From Labilibaculum sp. (GTDB lineage: Bacteria; Bacteroidota; Bacteroidia; Bacteroidales; Marinifilaceae), in the NCBI RefSeq assembly GCF_963664555.1, contig NZ_OY761461.1:3038001-3102000 (forward strand): 64,000 nt of DNA, read 5' to 3'. The notes beneath the pieces were generated by a model. That model searched no databases, was not told where the DNA came from, and worked only from the letters and a program-made list of their open reading frames with translations. The translations under genes were made by a program, and so were the position numbers. This document shows positions 18,197-27,244 of the stretch, one piece after another (positions within the stretch are counted from its first letter, which is position 1; each line of letters opens with the position of its first letter).

Positions 18197-20542
18197 TCAA
18201 AAATCAATAACGAAACCAATGGTGGGAATTGACTTCCCCTCTTTTTTGGCCGTCTGAACCAAGTTAGGAGGCTCTATTGTACTTCCCATATTATCTCTTT
18301 GAAGAACATATTTGGGGGCTTCCGGTGTATTGCGCATTAGCAGGTTTTGGATTTCGAAAAACAAATCCAGTGAAAGCTTTTTAAAGTTCCATTTTTTGTC
18401 GATACGTACATCCAGCTGGCTGAAAATGCCCAAGGATTCTTCTCCCAGCCGACTGTAATCCAAAACAATATCCGGATAACGTGCGGTAGTTTCCTCAATA
18501 TTTATTGGAACAATTGGTGTTTCGCCCGCAAATCGATATCGTGCACTTACTTCCCAGTTTTTCGGGAGTTTATATCCTCCTGTAAAAGAAACCAAATGCC
18601 GGCTGTCCCAAACTGACGGAAGATATTTAGCCCTGTCAAAACCAGTGAATTCACTGTAGAAAAAAGTGTAAGAGAAAATCCCATAAAAGCGATGACTTAG
18701 CTTTTGCTGAAACATCAACTCCAAACCATAACTTCTCCCTCTACCAACTGATTCTACCTCTTCATTTCCCAGCACATTAAAATCGGCTCCTTTATTGGCC
18801 AATGAAACCTGATCGAGCACTGAAACAGGATAATTTTCGTACCGCTTGTAAAATCCCTCAACACCAACGCTGGAGGCAGGCCCAATAATTCGCTCTAGCC
18901 CAATCACATAATGATCACTTTGTGTGTAATTGATATCCTTATTTAAGAACACATCATTTTGCTTATAGCCTAAAATAGTATAGGGCGGTAACTTAAAATA
19001 CCGACCAACACTTGTTTTGATCTTCCAATCATCGGTAAATTCGTAAGATAAAGCCAATCGTGGAGAGAAGGTGGCAAATAAATCATTGCCTTGAGTAAAA
19101 CTATCGCCATCGGTTCTAAAACCAAAAGAGAAATCCAGTTTTTGATCGAAAAAAGATTTTGTAGCATTAACAAATAAACCATACTTGATAAAGTCAATTT
19201 TTGTATCGTATTGGAATCCTTTATTTATATCGATGGTCTTATTTTCGTAATCGCTTCTCTGAGCATTAAAACCCCCAGCTAATTTCCAATCATTGGCAAA
19301 ATAAGTAAGACTGTACCGCAATTTGGTTTCCATTTCGCGCGAATCATTCTTAAAATACAAATCCGCCTGATTTTCATTGTCTTTGTATTTTGAAAAATTA
19401 TTGTCCAATAAATTATTGCTGATGGTCGTTTGCATAAAACCTTTCCTGCTCTTAAAACGGTTCTTCCAGCTAATTCCTATTGTATTGGTTCGTTGTTCAA
19501 TGAATGGAGTTTGATCTATAGACGACTGCTCATTTTCATCAATAGTTCCAGAAGCATCAATAGCAAAATCGTCAATAGAACCCAATCCAATTAAGTTAAC
19601 TGTGTTGTACTGATCTATTTTATGAGTGATTTTGTACTGATAATCCCAATAATCGGGACGAATGGGCAAACCAATGAGCTTGAATAAGAATTGTAAATAC
19701 GATCGACGTGCCGAAATAATATAACTCGTTTTGCTCTCCTTGTTTTTCCCTTTAAAAAGCGGCCCTTCATGAGTTAAAGCTGCTTCGCTGGCACTCAAAC
19801 GAAAATTGGTATTGTGTTTTATGTTGTTTCCCTCCCGCTGCTCAAACTGAAGCACTCCTGAAAGAGGATTATCATATTGGCTGCCAAAAGCAGAGGTTGC
19901 CAAATTCACATTATCAATAAAAGAAACATTTAAAATACCAACAGGACCTCCGGAACTGCCTTGAGTGCTAAAATGGTTGATATTGGGTATCTCCACACCA
20001 TCCAAATAGTAAACCGATTCATTGGGTGCTCCTCCACGAATAATCAAATCGTTACGAAAACCACCAGGCGAAGGTGATATGCCCGGCAAAGACTGAGCAA
20101 CACGAACAACATCGTTGTTTCCTCCGGGATAAGTTGCAATTTCTACCGCACTAAAAGTTTGAGCAGAAAGCGGTGTTTCCCTAGGTCTTGTTAGCTTATT
20201 TTGATTGGATACGAGTACTTCGGATAAATTTTGACTCTGTTCGATAAGCATAAAATTGTACAATTGATTCCCTACCGATTTCACTTCAATACTATAACGG
20301 GTTTGGCTATCATAGCCCAAATAACTAACCACCAGATTGTAAGTATCAGGAATTACATTAACAATCTTATAATATCCATTTTCATCAGTAGTAGCGCCAT
20401 TAGTGGTATTCTCAAGATATACCGAAGCACCAATTAAAGGAAGATCCGCTTTGTCTTTTACGTATCCGGCAATTTCAGTTTTTACCTGTGAATGGGCCGG
20501 AATTGTTATTAACACAAAAAAGAATATAATTAGTTTTTTCAT
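18197..20542 (-). CDS. TonB-dependent outer-membrane receptor (non-SusC)
   Basis: Receptor of 781 residues. A signal peptide (MKKLIIFFFVLITIPAHSQ) is followed by a carboxypeptidase-D-like repeat at about 22-105 (GYVKDKADLPLIGASVYLEN), a plug (VVRVAQSLPGISPSPGGFRN, LIIRGGAPNESVYYLDGVEI) and a 22-strand-type barrel ending FVIDF. It has no STN domain and no SusD partner, and it is shorter than SusC proteins, so it belongs to the general TonB receptor group with a CarboxypepD_reg-like start. It converges with the LuxR-type gene with only 17 bp between the stop codons. Substrate unknown. Confidence 0.93.
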   Translation of the reverse strand: MKKLIIFFFVLITIPAHSQVKTEIAGYVKDKADLPLIGASVYLENTTNGATTDENGYYKIVNVIPDTYNLVVSYLGYDSQTRYSIEVKSVGNQLYNFMLIEQSQNLSEVLVSNQNKLTRPRETPLSAQTFSAVEIATYPGGNNDVVRVAQSLPGISPSPGGFRNDLIIRGGAPNESVYYLDGVEIPNINHFSTQGSSGGPVGILNVSFIDNVNLATSAFGSQYDNPLSGVLQFEQREGNNIKHNTNFRLSASEAALTHEGPLFKGKNKESKTSYIISARRSYLQFLFKLIGLPIRPDYWDYQYKITHKIDQYNTVNLIGLGSIDDFAIDASGTIDENEQSSIDQTPFIEQRTNTIGISWKNRFKSRKGFMQTTISNNLLDNNFSKYKDNENQADLYFKNDSREMETKLRYSLTYFANDWKLAGGFNAQRSDYENKTIDINKGFQYDTKIDFIKYGLFVNATKSFFDQKLDFSFGFRTDGDSFTQGNDLFATFSPRLALSYEFTDDWKIKTSVGRYFKLPPYTILGYKQNDVFLNKDINYTQSDHYVIGLERIIGPASSVGVEGFYKRYENYPVSVLDQVSLANKGADFNVLGNEEVESVGRGRSYGLELMFQQKLSHRFYGIFSYTFFYSEFTGFDRAKYLPSVWDSRHLVSFTGGYKLPKNWEVSARYRFAGETPIVPINIEETTARYPDIVLDYSRLGEESLGIFSQLDVRIDKKWNFKKLSLDLFFEIQNLLMRNTPEAPKYVLQRDNMGSTIEPPNLVQTAKKEGKSIPTIGFVIDF

Positions 20543-20704
20543 TTCTTAAAAAAATTGCGGATGGTTATCAATCCTTATTATCATAACAAACAAATACTGT
20601 ACTTTGTTTGCAACCGGCAAAGAATTCCTTTTCCAATGACGATCATAATCCTAAGATATAAGTTTTATCTCAATCCTTCAGAATATGGAAACATTTAGTT
20701 AGAA

Positions 20705-20741
20705 TAAAAAAATGAGGACTTCAAAATTAATGAAGCCCTCA
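20705..20741 (-). terminator. Intrinsic terminator of the M16 peptidase gene
   Basis: Stem TGAGGACTTCA (20713-20723) with TGAAGCCCTCA (20731-20741), one mismatch, followed on the minus strand by a run of T. It lies about 20 bp after the stop codon of the gene at 20764. Confidence 0.85.
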
Positions 20742-20763
20742 CTCTATATTCAATTACAATAAT

Positions 20764-23565
20764 TTATTTCTTTTCAGGAGTCATAGTCACTTTCACTACA
20801 TCGGCTATTTTAAAGATTTTTTTAGCAAATTTCTGTACTTGCTTATCTGTGACTCCTTCAAGCATTTTACAATATTCCTCACCAGTCATAATTTCTTCGC
20901 CACTCATTAGGCTGTGAACAAGATTTCCTTGCCAAAAACGATTGGTAATTTCATTTTCGCTTCTTTTTTTGAGCATATTTTGCCTGATGCTTTCCAAATC
21001 GGTACTAACTGGCCCTTGTTTTACCAATTGATCCATTTGTTGAATTATAATTGCACTCAGGCGTTCTTCCTTTTGCGGATCGCAATCGAAACTGATTTTA
21101 ATTTTAAAGTTTTCGTATGGGATTTTTGAAATAGACGGACGAACGGATACGCCATAACTTCCTCCCTCCGATTCCCGAACTGTTTCCAGGTAACGTTTAT
21201 TTAGCAACTCACAAATCATTTTTACCATCAGGCGATTTTTTGCCGTGTAAGACATTTCCCCATTTAGCTCGTAATATACTGTTGCTTTCGGTGTTTCCAT
21301 TTCGCGTACAAAAGCATTCTCAAATTTTCCTTTCGGAGCACGAATATCATGGTTTACAAATTTTTCATGAGATGCTTTTGTAGTCAAACTGCCCAAATAT
21401 TTTTTCAGCAATGGTAAGGCTTTCTTTTCATTTATATTTCCAACAAAAACAAAAGTGAAATCACCTGCATTGGCAAAACGATCACGATAAATAGCCTGAA
21501 CCTTTTCAAAATCCATTCCTTCCATAAACTTTTCGTTAAAAAGAAGCACACGCGGATGATGATTTGTAGTACTCATACTTACCGAATCCTGAAATGCTTT
21601 GCTATTATCAGCTTTTATATTTGTTAATAAGTTCTGATGATATGATCGCTGATTTTCAAAAGCCGATTCATCAAAACGAGGCTGAGAAAAATGAAGCCAA
21701 ACCAATTGCATCATGGTTTCCAAATCGACTACCGAGCTTGTCGCCTTCATTCCCTCACTGTATGTACCCAAATATGGAGAAACACTTACCAGTTTGCCAG
21801 CCAGCTTTTTACGCAACTGAATAGCACTAAATTCACCCAATCCGGAATCGCCAACTAAAGCAACTGCAAAATCGGCAGAAACTAAGTCTGATTGCGGCAA
21901 AAGAGAGGTTCCTCCAAAACTAAATGCATTCATACTGATCTCATCTTTGTTAAAATCAGTTGGCAAAAGAATAAAACGAATGCCATTACTCAACACATAT
22001 CCTTTGGCAGAAGTGTTTTTAATCTGAAAATGACCAGTTAGCTCTCCGCTAACAAGAGAATCTGAAATCAAAGCATTTTCTCCTGCATCATCTTTATAGT
22101 CTTCAATATTTGCTTTCGAAACCTGTGAAATAATTTCATCAAAATCTTCTTCTGCAAGATATTCTGTTTCTTCTTTTTCCGGACCAGTTACCGTCATTAC
22201 TCTATTTTCGCTTGTCAACAAAGTTTTTGCCATGGTATTAATTTCTGCCAAACTAATTTGAGTAATTATTGTTTTAGCTGTCTCGCACTCTACTTCGATG
22301 CTGGTAAGTGGTTCTGCCTTTAGAAAATATTGCTGCAGTTTTTTCGCCCACTGATCATTACTGATTTTTGCCCGCTCGATATAGTAACTCTCGTAGCTTC
22401 GTAACCATTCTTTTTTAGTGCGTTCCAATTCCGAAGCAGAAAAACCATAACGATTCACTCGTTCAACTTCCATCATCAACTGAGTAAAAGCCTTAGCTGT
22501 TTGATTCTCTTTAGGCAAAATGCGTAAATAAAATGCTGAACGAAGACGTCCCAAAGAAGCGAAACCTGCCTGCATGGATAAGTTTGCGGCACTGGTGTCC
22601 TGCAGTAACTCGCTAAAACGATTCTTTAACATCGATGAATACAGAGATTGAACAAAATTACTTCTCTGATATTTTTCGTCTTTTTCTTTAAAAATATCCT
22701 TTTTGTAGTACAAACTTATCTCCTTGGAATTAGCTTCTTTGTCTTTTGCCCGGCAAAAAAGAGCCTCTTTGTGATTGGGAATCTCTTCATAGAGTCTAGG
22801 TGCAGCATTTTCCTGCAAAGGAATGCCTGAAAACAAAGTCTTCACTTTATGCTCCAATTCTTCCACTTCTAAATCTCCAACTACTACAACAGCCTGCAAA
22901 TCGGGGCGATACCACTTGTGGTAATAATCACGAAGTGTTTGATGCGAAAAATTATTGATCACATCCAAATCGCCAATAACATCGCGCCTGGCATATTTCG
23001 ATCCATAATAAGTAAAAGGAGATGTTTGATCCATTAATCTCTTTCGTACATTTCTGCGTGTGCGCCACTCTTCACGAATGACTCCCCGCTCCGAATCAAT
23101 TTCATTTTCGTTCAAGCTAATGTATCCCGACCAATCGTGCAATACAAGCAAACAAGAATCCAGAAGTCCACTGTTGGCAACCGGGACATCACTAATATTA
23201 TAAACTGTTTCATCCTGAGATGTATAGGCATTGATATTATAACCAAACTTAACACCATACTTTTCCAGATAATTGATGATTTCTTTATCAGGAAAATTTT
23301 GTGTTCCATTAAAAGCCATGTGTTCCAGAAAATGAGCCAATCCATTTTGATTATCCTCCTCGAGTATTGCACCTACATTCTGTACAAAATAAAAGCTAGC
23401 CCTGTCTTTAGGCTCTTCGTTGTGAAGTATGTAATAACTCATGCCATTTTGCAACTTCCCATAACGTACGTTTTCATTTAAAGGTATTGTAGTTGTATAT
23501 TGGGCAAAGCCTGCACTAAACTGTAAAATTAGTGCTGCAAACACTATTGCTAATTTATGTATCAT
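20764..23565 (-). CDS. M16-family (pitrilysin-type) zinc metallopeptidase, secreted
   Basis: Full-length two-half M16 peptidase. I choose the ATG at 23565 rather than the GTG at 23589 because it directly begins a signal peptide (MIHKLAIVFAALILQFSAGF), giving 933 residues. The inverted zinc motif is HFLEH (His78, Glu81, His82), and the distal glutamate lies in the SERGVIREEW region. Two further M16_C-like regions follow; the C-terminal half lacks a zinc motif, as is usual. It probably degrades peptides in the periplasm or at the surface. Together with the S46 and HExxH enzymes nearby it points to protein use. It has its own terminator. Confidence 0.93.
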   Translation of the reverse strand: MIHKLAIVFAALILQFSAGFAQYTTTIPLNENVRYGKLQNGMSYYILHNEEPKDRASFYFVQNVGAILEEDNQNGLAHFLEHMAFNGTQNFPDKEIINYLEKYGVKFGYNINAYTSQDETVYNISDVPVANSGLLDSCLLVLHDWSGYISLNENEIDSERGVIREEWRTRRNVRKRLMDQTSPFTYYGSKYARRDVIGDLDVINNFSHQTLRDYYHKWYRPDLQAVVVVGDLEVEELEHKVKTLFSGIPLQENAAPRLYEEIPNHKEALFCRAKDKEANSKEISLYYKKDIFKEKDEKYQRSNFVQSLYSSMLKNRFSELLQDTSAANLSMQAGFASLGRLRSAFYLRILPKENQTAKAFTQLMMEVERVNRYGFSASELERTKKEWLRSYESYYIERAKISNDQWAKKLQQYFLKAEPLTSIEVECETAKTIITQISLAEINTMAKTLLTSENRVMTVTGPEKEETEYLAEEDFDEIISQVSKANIEDYKDDAGENALISDSLVSGELTGHFQIKNTSAKGYVLSNGIRFILLPTDFNKDEISMNAFSFGGTSLLPQSDLVSADFAVALVGDSGLGEFSAIQLRKKLAGKLVSVSPYLGTYSEGMKATSSVVDLETMMQLVWLHFSQPRFDESAFENQRSYHQNLLTNIKADNSKAFQDSVSMSTTNHHPRVLLFNEKFMEGMDFEKVQAIYRDRFANAGDFTFVFVGNINEKKALPLLKKYLGSLTTKASHEKFVNHDIRAPKGKFENAFVREMETPKATVYYELNGEMSYTAKNRLMVKMICELLNKRYLETVRESEGGSYGVSVRPSISKIPYENFKIKISFDCDPQKEERLSAIIIQQMDQLVKQGPVSTDLESIRQNMLKKRSENEITNRFWQGNLVHSLMSGEEIMTGEEYCKMLEGVTDKQVQKFAKKIFKIADVVKVTMTPEKK

Positions 23566-23608
23566 CTTCTTATTTTTTGGCGTCGACACTTATCCAGTGT
23601 GCCTGAGA

Positions 23609-23818
23609 TTAATCAATATCTTTTATTTTATTTTTCCTTTTAGAGGAACAAAACCAATGTTCCTGGTTAATTGCCTGCCTTTCCTCCATCTTCAAGCCGT
23701 CAATCCACTCTATCTTATCGTAAAAAGAGAGATGATCCAATGACTTTATTGGGCATTCCATATTTCTCTCGCCTGCAGGACAAGAGTATAAAATTCCATA
23801 AATCGTATAATCACTCAT
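23609..23818 (-). CDS. Small cysteine-containing protein of unknown function
   Basis: 69 residues from the ATG at 23818 (a TTG one codon upstream is less likely). The sequence is compact and balanced, with four cysteines in pairs (YSCPAGERNMECP near the start, EHWFCSSKR near the end) and an amphipathic middle (LSFYDKIEWIDGLKMEERQA). No signal peptide, so probably cytoplasmic. It ends 43 bp before the M16 start on the same strand and may be cotranscribed. The spacing of cysteines hints at a metal site, but I do not recognise the family. Confidence 0.6.
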   Translation of the reverse strand: MSDYTIYGILYSCPAGERNMECPIKSLDHLSFYDKIEWIDGLKMEERQAINQEHWFCSSKRKNKIKDID

Positions 23819-24021
23819 CAATTACTTTTATCTAAATTTTACCTGTTTCTAATTCATTCGCTTAAACAGATTCACATTTCGGCTTACAAAAATAACGCAG
23901 AGAAACATCAGTATTTAGCCACTCTACTAACTAAAAAAACCTATGGTTTCTCTGCATTACAACCACTAACTAATAGTTTGATTTTTATATAACACAAGCA
24001 AGTTCGCTTAAATGATGCTTC

Positions 24022-24849
24022 TTACTTGCCGTACAATTGATACAATCTCCATGCGTCCTCCCATGTACGAATATTATATCTTGATTTTTTAGTTGAAAGG
24101 TTTGTATTTGTAACAAATTCAGGATTTGTTTTTGCCAATTGCTCATTTAATTTTAGATAAATATTTTTTCCTATCGTAAAAATCGATTCAGAAATTCCAA
24201 TCTCCTCACCACTCGAAATTGTCAAATAGTAAGTTTGATCTTTCACTTCCACTTTTTCCTTTAATCGATTGAGTCCACATTGCGTCATTTGAGCAACAAC
24301 CTTCTTTTGCTTGTCTGACAAATGATTCACCTTTTCAAAATCTACATTGATAAAGAAAAAATATTTTGACCGCTCACACTTATGAACTGCAGCAAATAAT
24401 TCCTTGGCCGAACTCCTGAAAACAAGAACAGAATCCTGATTGTATTTAGCAAACAACCGATCCTTGACTCCTTTTATCACCTCATCTTTAGAAGGACTAA
24501 CAACCGAATCGCACTTAAGAAACTCCAAAAAATAATACGGACGTTCAAATCCATATTTTATTGATTCTTCTTTTGCTTTTTGGGGTGTTAATATCAAGTT
24601 TTTCCCCAACTGATACCAGGAATAGTTATCGGCATAAAACCGATCAACAGCAATCTTTTCAGCTTTTAATCTCTCAAGAGTTTCCTTGCTTCTGTTCGCA
24701 ATCATTAAAGAATCAAATTCACCAATTGTATAATTGTCAATTTCCGCATCAACATTAGCCTTAAATTTTGCAATATACTGTTCATGATTGTATGAATTAC
24801 AAGCCGTAAAAAATAAGAGCATTCCAATAACTAATCGTGAACCTTTCAT
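24022..24849 (-). CDS. Hypothetical lipoprotein
   Basis: Not recognised. 275 residues with lipoprotein signal MKGSRLVIGMLLFFTAC, lipid cysteine at 17. The rest is mainly helical and charged, with Tyr-rich patches (YADNYSWYQLGKNL) and no motif I can name. It follows the S46 peptidase gene on the same strand, 136 bp downstream, and may be the last member of the polyferredoxin/SusCD/protease series. The intervening DNA is repetitive and could uncouple it. Confidence 0.8.
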   Translation of the reverse strand: MKGSRLVIGMLLFFTACNSYNHEQYIAKFKANVDAEIDNYTIGEFDSLMIANRSKETLERLKAEKIAVDRFYADNYSWYQLGKNLILTPQKAKEESIKYGFERPYYFLEFLKCDSVVSPSKDEVIKGVKDRLFAKYNQDSVLVFRSSAKELFAAVHKCERSKYFFFINVDFEKVNHLSDKQKKVVAQMTQCGLNRLKEKVEVKDQTYYLTISSGEEIGISESIFTIGKNIYLKLNEQLAKTNPEFVTNTNLSTKKSRYNIRTWEDAWRLYQLYGK

Positions 24850-24865
24850 ATTTGTATATTTTACT

Positions 24866-24985
24866 TTATTTCTTGTTACTTTCTCCTTTATTCTTGCAAC
24901 TTATTCCTTGTCTTCCTTAGACACTGACGGGTTAAAAAAAACGCTGTCAGGTCTTGTTCCTTGGAGCTTGCTCCTTGAATTTTTC
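24866..24985. repeat. Low-complexity repeats of CTTG/TTCCTTG type
   Basis: Between the two genes the plus strand repeats short units such as CTTGTTACTT, CTTGCAACTT, ATTCCTTG, CTTGTTCCTTG and GCTTGCTCCTTG. A short dyad, CTGAC with GTCAG around an A-run, sits inside. It looks like a degenerate tandem tract rather than a coding or regulatory element. Confidence 0.4.
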
Positions 24986-27145
24986 TTACTGCCACTCTTC
25001 CAATAAAGCATTTGCTTTTAGCTGATGTTCCAACACAAAACGTACGTAACGAATGTCAACCGAAATTTGACGTGTTAACTCAGGCATGAATTTGTAATCG
25101 CCAACCAATCCGTTTCCTGCACTATCGAAATTCAGACCAATCAATCTTCCTTTTGCATCTAAAACAGCGCTTCCTGAATTTCCTCCTGTAGTATGACAAT
25201 TACTAATGAAACAAGTTGAAATTGGATGCTTTGATTCCTTCACCGCTCTTGCACAAGCTTCTGCATATCCACTTGGCACAGCATAAATTTTTGAATCTTT
25301 TTTATTCTTTTCAATCAAATCATTTAAACTTGACACAAACGGATATTCTATTCCTTCATCAGTAATTCCTTTAATATTCCCATAGGATACCCGAAGACTA
25401 CGGTTAGCATCTGCAATCATTTTCTCTCCTTCATTCATTTCCTTTAGTGCTCGCAGGTATTTGCTATGGTAGATTCCGTATTCTTTTCTTATTTCGGTGC
25501 GAGGCATCATTACCATATCCTTGTTGATTAAGAAATAACTCAGACACAATTTAAAAACTGGATCGCTCTCTATTTTGCTCACATCTTCCTTAGTGAAATA
25601 CTTTATGAATTCATTTATCTTTTCTTTTGAGGAAAAAACAGATTCATTAAAAGCTTCATCGATGAACTTATTGAAGTCACCATTGTACTTTTTTCGTGCT
25701 TCGACAATTGGCGTTGGCTTGTACTTATCTCCAACATTTTCATCATACAAACGAACGAATTTCTTCAAAAATTTCTTTTCTGTTTCCATATCAAAAGCAT
25801 TGTAAAAATTCGATATTTCAACACGCAGCTTTCTCAATTCCCTATTCAATTTATCCTCATTCACATTCTTTCTGGAACAAATTGCATTCAGCATATCGAA
25901 TTTACCGGTAAAAGACACAAAGTTCCCGCCATTAATTCCTGCTTCAAACACATATAAATTCAACTTCTCAATGGTATCCAAACGAGCCACACAAGATTCA
26001 ATTCCCGGAATAACATCGGCGTATTTCTTCTTTAATTCTTCCGAAGAATTCACCCATGCATCAAACTTCTTTTCTTCCTCTTTCTTCAGGTTCACTAAAT
26101 CCAACTTCTCAATCCCTTTCGACTCGGCCTTCCAACGCAATAAATTGTTCGATGTTTTTGCCATGATATCAGAATACTTTAACCATAAATCCTCATTCTT
26201 ACTCATGGCTTCGTTAATGATTTCCATTTTAGCATCGCGAATTTTTATTCCGTGAAGATTTTTCACATCAGCAACTTGCTGAATGGCTTTGGAGGTAAGA
26301 TATTGCTTTGTGCTACCCGGAAATCCATATACCATAGCAAAATCTCCTTCCTTATACCCTTTTAGCGATAACTCCAAATGATTGACTGGCTGAATTGGCT
26401 CATTGGTAATTGAGTATTTCAATGATTCATTGTTGGAATTCCCATAGACTCTTAAAATTGCAAAATCGGCAGATTGACGAGGCCAAACCCAATTATCGGT
26501 TTCGCCACCAAATTTCCCCAAAGACAAAGGAGGCATGGCAACAATTCTTACATCATGATAAACTTCGTAAACCTGCAGCAACATTTGGGTTCCACCAAAA
26601 TACGACTGAATTTTTGCGGTATAATGGTTTCCCTCTTCAGCATTTTGTACAATCTGCTTACCTCTTGCGTTCATGAGCTTACTTTTCTCCGATTCATTGA
26701 GATCTTCTGTTTCTTTTAGTAAGTCTTCGCTAACATCCTGCATGCGAACCAATCGGGCAAGAATTAATCCTTTTGCAGGAAGCTCATCTTCTTTAGTTTG
26801 CGCATAGAAACCATCTCGTAAATAATTATGCTCCTCGCTGCAGTGTGTATGCAAAAAAGAAACCGCTGTATGATGATTGGTTAACACCAATCCTGTTTCA
26901 GAAATAAAAGAACCACTTCCTGAAAAAGCAGTCGGATTATCTTCCCGCGCCAAACCAACAACAGCATCCTTCAAACATATTTTATTTATGTCATATACAT
27001 CTTCGGCAGAAAGTTTAAAACCTGCCTTTTTCATGTCTTTGATATTGTATTTCTTTAACAAGGAAGGAATCCACATTCCTTCGTCAGCCTTTGCCGAAGC
27101 AACAAATAAGACCAGACAAATAATCAATAATTTTAGTCTAAGCAT
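24986..27145 (-). CDS. S46-family serine dipeptidyl peptidase (DPP7/DPP11-like)
   Basis: Periplasmic exopeptidase that removes N-terminal dipeptides. I start it at the ATG at 27145, which begins the signal MLRLKLLIICLVLFVASAKA, giving 719 residues, the normal family length. Catalytic elements: histidine in LVLTNHH (His91/92), Asp227 in PRQSADFAILR, Ser657 in GGNSGSAV. The S1 specificity position, 18 residues after the catalytic serine, is Ser675 (NFDSAG), whereas DPP11 has Arg and DPP7 has Gly there, so its preference cannot be assigned to either class. It follows the HExxH metalloprotease by 99 bp on the same strand. Confidence 0.95.
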   Translation of the reverse strand: MLRLKLLIICLVLFVASAKADEGMWIPSLLKKYNIKDMKKAGFKLSAEDVYDINKICLKDAVVGLAREDNPTAFSGSGSFISETGLVLTNHHTAVSFLHTHCSEEHNYLRDGFYAQTKEDELPAKGLILARLVRMQDVSEDLLKETEDLNESEKSKLMNARGKQIVQNAEEGNHYTAKIQSYFGGTQMLLQVYEVYHDVRIVAMPPLSLGKFGGETDNWVWPRQSADFAILRVYGNSNNESLKYSITNEPIQPVNHLELSLKGYKEGDFAMVYGFPGSTKQYLTSKAIQQVADVKNLHGIKIRDAKMEIINEAMSKNEDLWLKYSDIMAKTSNNLLRWKAESKGIEKLDLVNLKKEEEKKFDAWVNSSEELKKKYADVIPGIESCVARLDTIEKLNLYVFEAGINGGNFVSFTGKFDMLNAICSRKNVNEDKLNRELRKLRVEISNFYNAFDMETEKKFLKKFVRLYDENVGDKYKPTPIVEARKKYNGDFNKFIDEAFNESVFSSKEKINEFIKYFTKEDVSKIESDPVFKLCLSYFLINKDMVMMPRTEIRKEYGIYHSKYLRALKEMNEGEKMIADANRSLRVSYGNIKGITDEGIEYPFVSSLNDLIEKNKKDSKIYAVPSGYAEACARAVKESKHPISTCFISNCHTTGGNSGSAVLDAKGRLIGLNFDSAGNGLVGDYKFMPELTRQISVDIRYVRFVLEHQLKANALLEEWQ

Positions 27146-27244
27146 TTTAGTATTTAGTTGTAGGTTTCCAGTTTGGCAAACTAGTAGTCTGCCAATTATC
27201 AATAAATATGTTCAGATTTATTATTCTATCCTATGAACATTGTC

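Noticed and set aside
23137..23481. 114-residue plus-strand frame
   Set aside because: It is antisense to the M16 peptidase gene; its composition reflects the complementary coding strand.
26877..27236. 119-residue plus-strand frame
   Set aside because: It lies antisense to the 5' part of the S46 peptidase gene and has no recognisable features.
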